A stretch of DNA of 25,440 nucleotides from Lachnospiraceae bacterium (GTDB taxonomy: Bacteria; Bacillota; Clostridia; Lachnospirales; Lachnospiraceae), in NCBI GenBank assembly GCA_900772845.1, contig CAAGSD010000014.1:1-25440 (forward strand), read 5' to 3'. A program made the position numbers and the translations under genes. The notes beneath the pieces were generated by a model that was given only the letters and a program-made list of their open reading frames with translations, searched no databases and was not told where the DNA came from. The number at the start of each line of letters is the position of its first letter. Position 1 is the first letter of the stretch. This document shows positions 22,698 to 25,440 of the stretch, piece by piece.

Positions 22698-24968
22698 ATG
22701 AATTTAGAGCAGAGTTTAAATGAGATCACCGGTAAACTGTATGGAAAAAATATCAGTGCCTGCACCGATGCACAGCTGTACACCGGAGTATTGCAGCTGA
22801 CCAAACAGAAGATGGCAGAGACTCCCGTCATTACCGGAGACAAGAAGGTATATTATATTTCCATGGAGTTCCTGATCGGTAAGCTGTTATCCAACAATCT
22901 GATCAACTTAGGCATCTATGAGGAATTGAGCGATATCCTGAAGAAGAACGGCAAAAATCTGGCAGACATCGAAGAGGCAGAACCCGAACCTTCTCTCGGT
23001 AACGGAGGCTTAGGCAGACTGGCAGCCTGCTTCCTGGATTCCATCGCTACTCTGGGACTTCCCGGAGACGGCATTGGTCTGAACTACCACTTCGGTCTGT
23101 TCAAGCAGGTATTCAAGGATCATCTGCAGAATGCCGAGAAGAACGACTGGATCCAGAAGGATTCCTGGTTGAACAACACAGGCACAAAATTCGAAGTGGC
23201 TTTCGGCGACCGCAAGGTGACTTCCGTACTTTATGACATTGATGTCGTAGGCTATGAGAACGGACTGAACAAGCTGCATTTATTTGATGTGGAGACCGTA
23301 GATGAGAGCCTGGTAAAGAAGGGCATCACTTTTGATAAGGAAGCCATTGAGAAGAACCTGACCCTGTTCCTGTATCCTGATGATTCCGACGAGGCAGGCA
23401 ATCTGCTGCGTATTTATCAGGAGTACTTCATGGTATGTAACGGTGCCCAGCTGATCCTGAAGGAAGTAAAGGAAAAAGGCTATGATCTGCATACGCTGCC
23501 CGAGCATGTAGCCATCCAGATCAACGATACCCATCCTACCATGGTTATCCCCGAGCTGATCCGTATTCTCACCACAGAGGAAGGTTTCACTATGGATGAA
23601 GCTATCGACGTAGTAAGCCGCACCTGTGCGTATACGAACCACACCATTCTGGCAGAAGCTCTGGAGAAATGGCCTCTGGCTTATATCGAGGAAGTAGTGC
23701 CCCAGCTGGTTCCCATCATCAAGGAGCTGAGTGACCGTGTGGCAAAGAAATACAAAGATGAAAAGGTACAGATCATCGACAAGGACAAGAGAGTGCACAT
23801 GGCACATATCGACATCCACTATGGCTACAGTGTCAACGGTGTGGCAGCGATCCATACCGAGATCCTGAAAGAGAGTGAACTGAACCATTTTTATAAGATC
23901 TATCCCGAGAAGTTTAACAACAAGACCAATGGTATCACCTTCCGCAGATGGCTGCTGTCCTGCAACCATGAACTGGCTGCTTTCCTGAGCCAGACTATCG
24001 GTGACGGCTACAAGAAGGATGCGGATGAATTACAGAAGCTGTTAGAGCATAAGGACGATCAGGCGGTACTGGATGCCATCTACAACATCAAGAAGACCAA
24101 GAAGACAGAACTGGTATCCTATATCAAGGAGAAGGAAGGCGTGGAGCTGAATCCCGATTCCATTTTCGATATTCAGGTAAAGCGTCTGCATGAGTATAAG
24201 CGTCAGCAGATGAACGCACTGTATATCATTCATAAATATCTGGAGATCAAGGGCGGCAAAAAGCCTTCTACACCGTTAACCTTTATCTTCGGTGCCAAGG
24301 CTGCACCTGCGTATGTGATCGCTCAGGATATCATCCATCTCCTGTTGGTAATGTCCGACATTATCAATAACGATCCCGAAGTCAGCCCTTACATGAAGCT
24401 TGTTATGGTAGAGAACTACAACGTAAGCTATGCCGAGAAGCTGATCCCTGCCTGCGATATTTCCGAGCAGATCTCTCTGGCTTCCAAGGAGGCATCCGGA
24501 ACCGGTAACATGAAGTTCATGCTGAACGGTGCCGTTACCCTGGGTACCAGTGACGGCGCAAATGTAGAGATCCACGAGCTGGTAGGAGATGACAACATCT
24601 ATATCTTCGGTCAGGACAGCGATACTGTCATCAAACACTATGAGAAGGCAGATTATGTCTCCAAGGACTACTACAAGAAGAGCCCTGTCATCAAGGAGGC
24701 TGTAGACTTTATCGTCAGCAAGGAAGTACTCAAGGTAGGCAAGAAGGAGAACCTGGAACGTCTGTACAACGAGCTGCTGAACAAAGACTGGTTCATGACC
24801 CTGCTTGACTTAGAAGACTACATCAAGGTAAAGGACCAGGCATTTGCTGACTACGAAGATCAGCAGAAGTGGAAGAAGATGATGCTGGTGAACATCGCCA
24901 AGGCCGGGTTCTTCTCCTCCGACAGAACCATCGCAGAGTATAACAGAGATATCTGGAAGTTGAAATAA
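22698..24968 (+). CDS. glgP: Glycogen/starch/alpha-glucan phosphorylase
   Basis: Phosphorolysis of alpha-1,4-glucan to glucose 1-phosphate, with pyridoxal phosphate as cofactor. The 756-aa product has the family text EPEPSLGNGGLGRLAACFLD, then GIGLNYHFGLFKQ, QINDTHPT, and NGITFRRWL. Around the PLP lysine it has EASGTGNMKFMLNGA (Lys606), followed by GTSDGANVEI. It is shorter than E. coli GlgP (about 815 aa), as is common in Clostridia. The ATG at 22698 is preferred: GGAG (22688-22691) is 6 nt upstream; in-frame ATGs at 22635 and 22686 lack a good site. It probably forms a single-gene transcript under the upstream LacI-family regulator. The codon bias looks strong, suggesting high expression. 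Confidence 0.95.
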   Translation: MNLEQSLNEITGKLYGKNISACTDAQLYTGVLQLTKQKMAETPVITGDKKVYYISMEFLIGKLLSNNLINLGIYEELSDILKKNGKNLADIEEAEPEPSLGNGGLGRLAACFLDSIATLGLPGDGIGLNYHFGLFKQVFKDHLQNAEKNDWIQKDSWLNNTGTKFEVAFGDRKVTSVLYDIDVVGYENGLNKLHLFDVETVDESLVKKGITFDKEAIEKNLTLFLYPDDSDEAGNLLRIYQEYFMVCNGAQLILKEVKEKGYDLHTLPEHVAIQINDTHPTMVIPELIRILTTEEGFTMDEAIDVVSRTCAYTNHTILAEALEKWPLAYIEEVVPQLVPIIKELSDRVAKKYKDEKVQIIDKDKRVHMAHIDIHYGYSVNGVAAIHTEILKESELNHFYKIYPEKFNNKTNGITFRRWLLSCNHELAAFLSQTIGDGYKKDADELQKLLEHKDDQAVLDAIYNIKKTKKTELVSYIKEKEGVELNPDSIFDIQVKRLHEYKRQQMNALYIIHKYLEIKGGKKPSTPLTFIFGAKAAPAYVIAQDIIHLLLVMSDIINNDPEVSPYMKLVMVENYNVSYAEKLIPACDISEQISLASKEASGTGNMKFMLNGAVTLGTSDGANVEIHELVGDDNIYIFGQDSDTVIKHYEKADYVSKDYYKKSPVIKEAVDFIVSKEVLKVGKKENLERLYNELLNKDWFMTLLDLEDYIKVKDQAFADYEDQQKWKKMMLVNIAKAGFFSSDRTIAEYNRDIWKLK

Positions 24969-24987
24969 ATAGAAAGTTAGTTGAATG

Positions 24988-25025
24988 CCGCCCGGATGAC
25001 TTGACTTTGTTGTCTTCCCGGGTGG
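24988..25025 (+). terminator. Weak terminator-like hairpin after glgP
   Basis: CCGCCCGG (24988-24995) pairs with CCGGGTGG (25018-25025, one wobble), with inner GAC/GTC. The stem is strong but only broken T runs follow (TATTTGGGTTTTG), so termination efficiency is uncertain. Confidence 0.5.
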
Positions 25026-25092
25026 TATTTGGGTTTTGATGTTCCGATCTTTACCGCCGGAATGGAAGCATCCTATGCCGAAGCAGTAATTT

Positions 25093-25296
25093 TTAGAACG
25101 TTTTCATGGATTCTTCGATAAAAATACTGCTTGGATTTCTAAAGGCACTTTCCGGACAGTAATATGCTTGTTCTACAAACTTGAGAGTTACGCAGGCAAT
25201 CAGCCGCAGGCATTCTGCATTTTTTATAATATCTGAACATCATAGGTATTTCTGCTTCTCTATTACTTTGGCGCAAATCGCATCAAAATAGCAGAA
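25093..25296 (-). pseudogene. Possible degenerate reading frame (gene remnant)
   Basis: On the minus strand an open stretch of 48 codons (25239-25096, stop at 25093-25095) reads like protein, for example AECLRLIACVTLKFVEQAYY and then PESAFRNPSSIFIEESMKTF. Upstream in the same frame, after a single TGA (25242-25240), lie 18 more codons ending VIEKQKYL. It has no start codon, ribosome binding site or recognised family. It could be the tail of a decayed gene, part of a dispersed repeat, or chance. Confidence 0.25.
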
Positions 25297-25339
25297 TCAG
25301 TACAAAAAACTTCTAAATCAAGCATTTTTTGTACTGATT
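25295..25339. repeat. Perfect 15-bp inverted repeat, terminator-like
   Basis: AATCAGTACAAAAAA (25295-25309) is exactly complementary to TTTTTTGTACTGATT (25325-25339), with a 15-nt loop. A few Ts follow on the plus strand (25338-25341). It lies beside the degenerate frame. It may be a terminator or the end of a small mobile element. Confidence 0.55.
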
Positions 25340-25405
25340 TTATTATGGCTTTAGCCAGTTGAGTACATCGGAATTTCTCAAAAGAGAAATGGAGATGCAC
25401 GAAAC

Positions 25406-25431
25406 AAAAAACCACCTGCTATGCGGGTGGT
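25406..25431 (-). terminator. Intrinsic terminator for a minus-strand gene beyond the window
   Basis: On the minus strand ACCACC (25431-25426) pairs with GGTGGT (25416-25411), with an inner GC/GC pair, and is followed by TTTTTT (25411-25406). It would end a gene lying to the right of the window. A similar stable hairpin also marks ends of IS200/IS605-type elements, which is an alternative reading. Confidence 0.6.
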
Positions 25432-25440
25432 GCAATAAGT

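Noticed and set aside
23280..23969. A 229-codon minus-strand frame opposite glgP
   Set aside because: Antisense to a conserved catalytic gene with strong codon bias; no start signal or family resemblance.

Overview
The window looks like chromosomal DNA of a Lachnospiraceae-type member of the Clostridia (gut anaerobe near Roseburia, Agathobacter or Coprococcus; genus not decidable). Support: a T-box leader in front of metG, a lone MsmX-type sugar ATPase beside a CdaR-type regulator, a YesL/DUF624 protein, a short-type glycogen phosphorylase, strong AGGAGG ribosome binding sites, consensus sigma-A promoters and moderate GC content judged by eye. There are no phage genes, CRISPR arrays or intact transposases. 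Most of the window is ordinary core and metabolic DNA; the unusual material is mainly in the intergenic RNA and DNA signals.

Layout. 1-2310: 3' part of a T-box leader, its terminator, an extra hairpin, then metG. 2330-6201: a probable operon with an alpha/beta hydrolase, a GNAT acetyltransferase, a DUF624 membrane protein and a Cache-GGDEF diguanylate cyclase. 6330-7600: a stand-alone msmX-like ATPase gene with promoter and terminator. 7610-9858: a CdaR/PucR-type regulator with a structured leader, then a family-restricted protein of unknown function whose ribosome binding site lies inside a terminator-like hairpin. 9862-11076 (minus strand): the SRP RNA gene with its own consensus promoter, followed by a PflX-type radical SAM gene. 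11158-17268: an oppABCDF peptide transporter operon with a terminator-like hairpin at the expected transcript 5' end, a structured gap between oppA and oppB, and a terminator overlapping the oppF stop codon. 17392-20651: two large polytopic membrane proteins that look like GT-C glycosyltransferases. 20634-21146 (minus): tadA. 21195-24968: a LacI-family regulator and glycogen phosphorylase, linked by two near-identical palindromes. 25026-25440: no intact gene; a degenerate reading frame, a perfect 15-bp inverted repeat and a minus-strand terminator.

How the genes work together. The glycogen phosphorylase gene is probably controlled by the adjacent LacI protein: a perfect 14-bp palindrome sits in the spacer of the likely glgP promoter, and a 13/14 match lies upstream of lacI, in the tadA leader. 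The opp operon imports peptides. MsmX probably powers sugar importers encoded elsewhere. In many Firmicutes tadA, the SRP RNA gene and dnaX are neighbours; here tadA and the SRP RNA gene keep the same strand and order but are about 10 kb apart, with only plus-strand genes between them, which suggests that the opp/glycosyltransferase block was inserted or rearranged into that locus.
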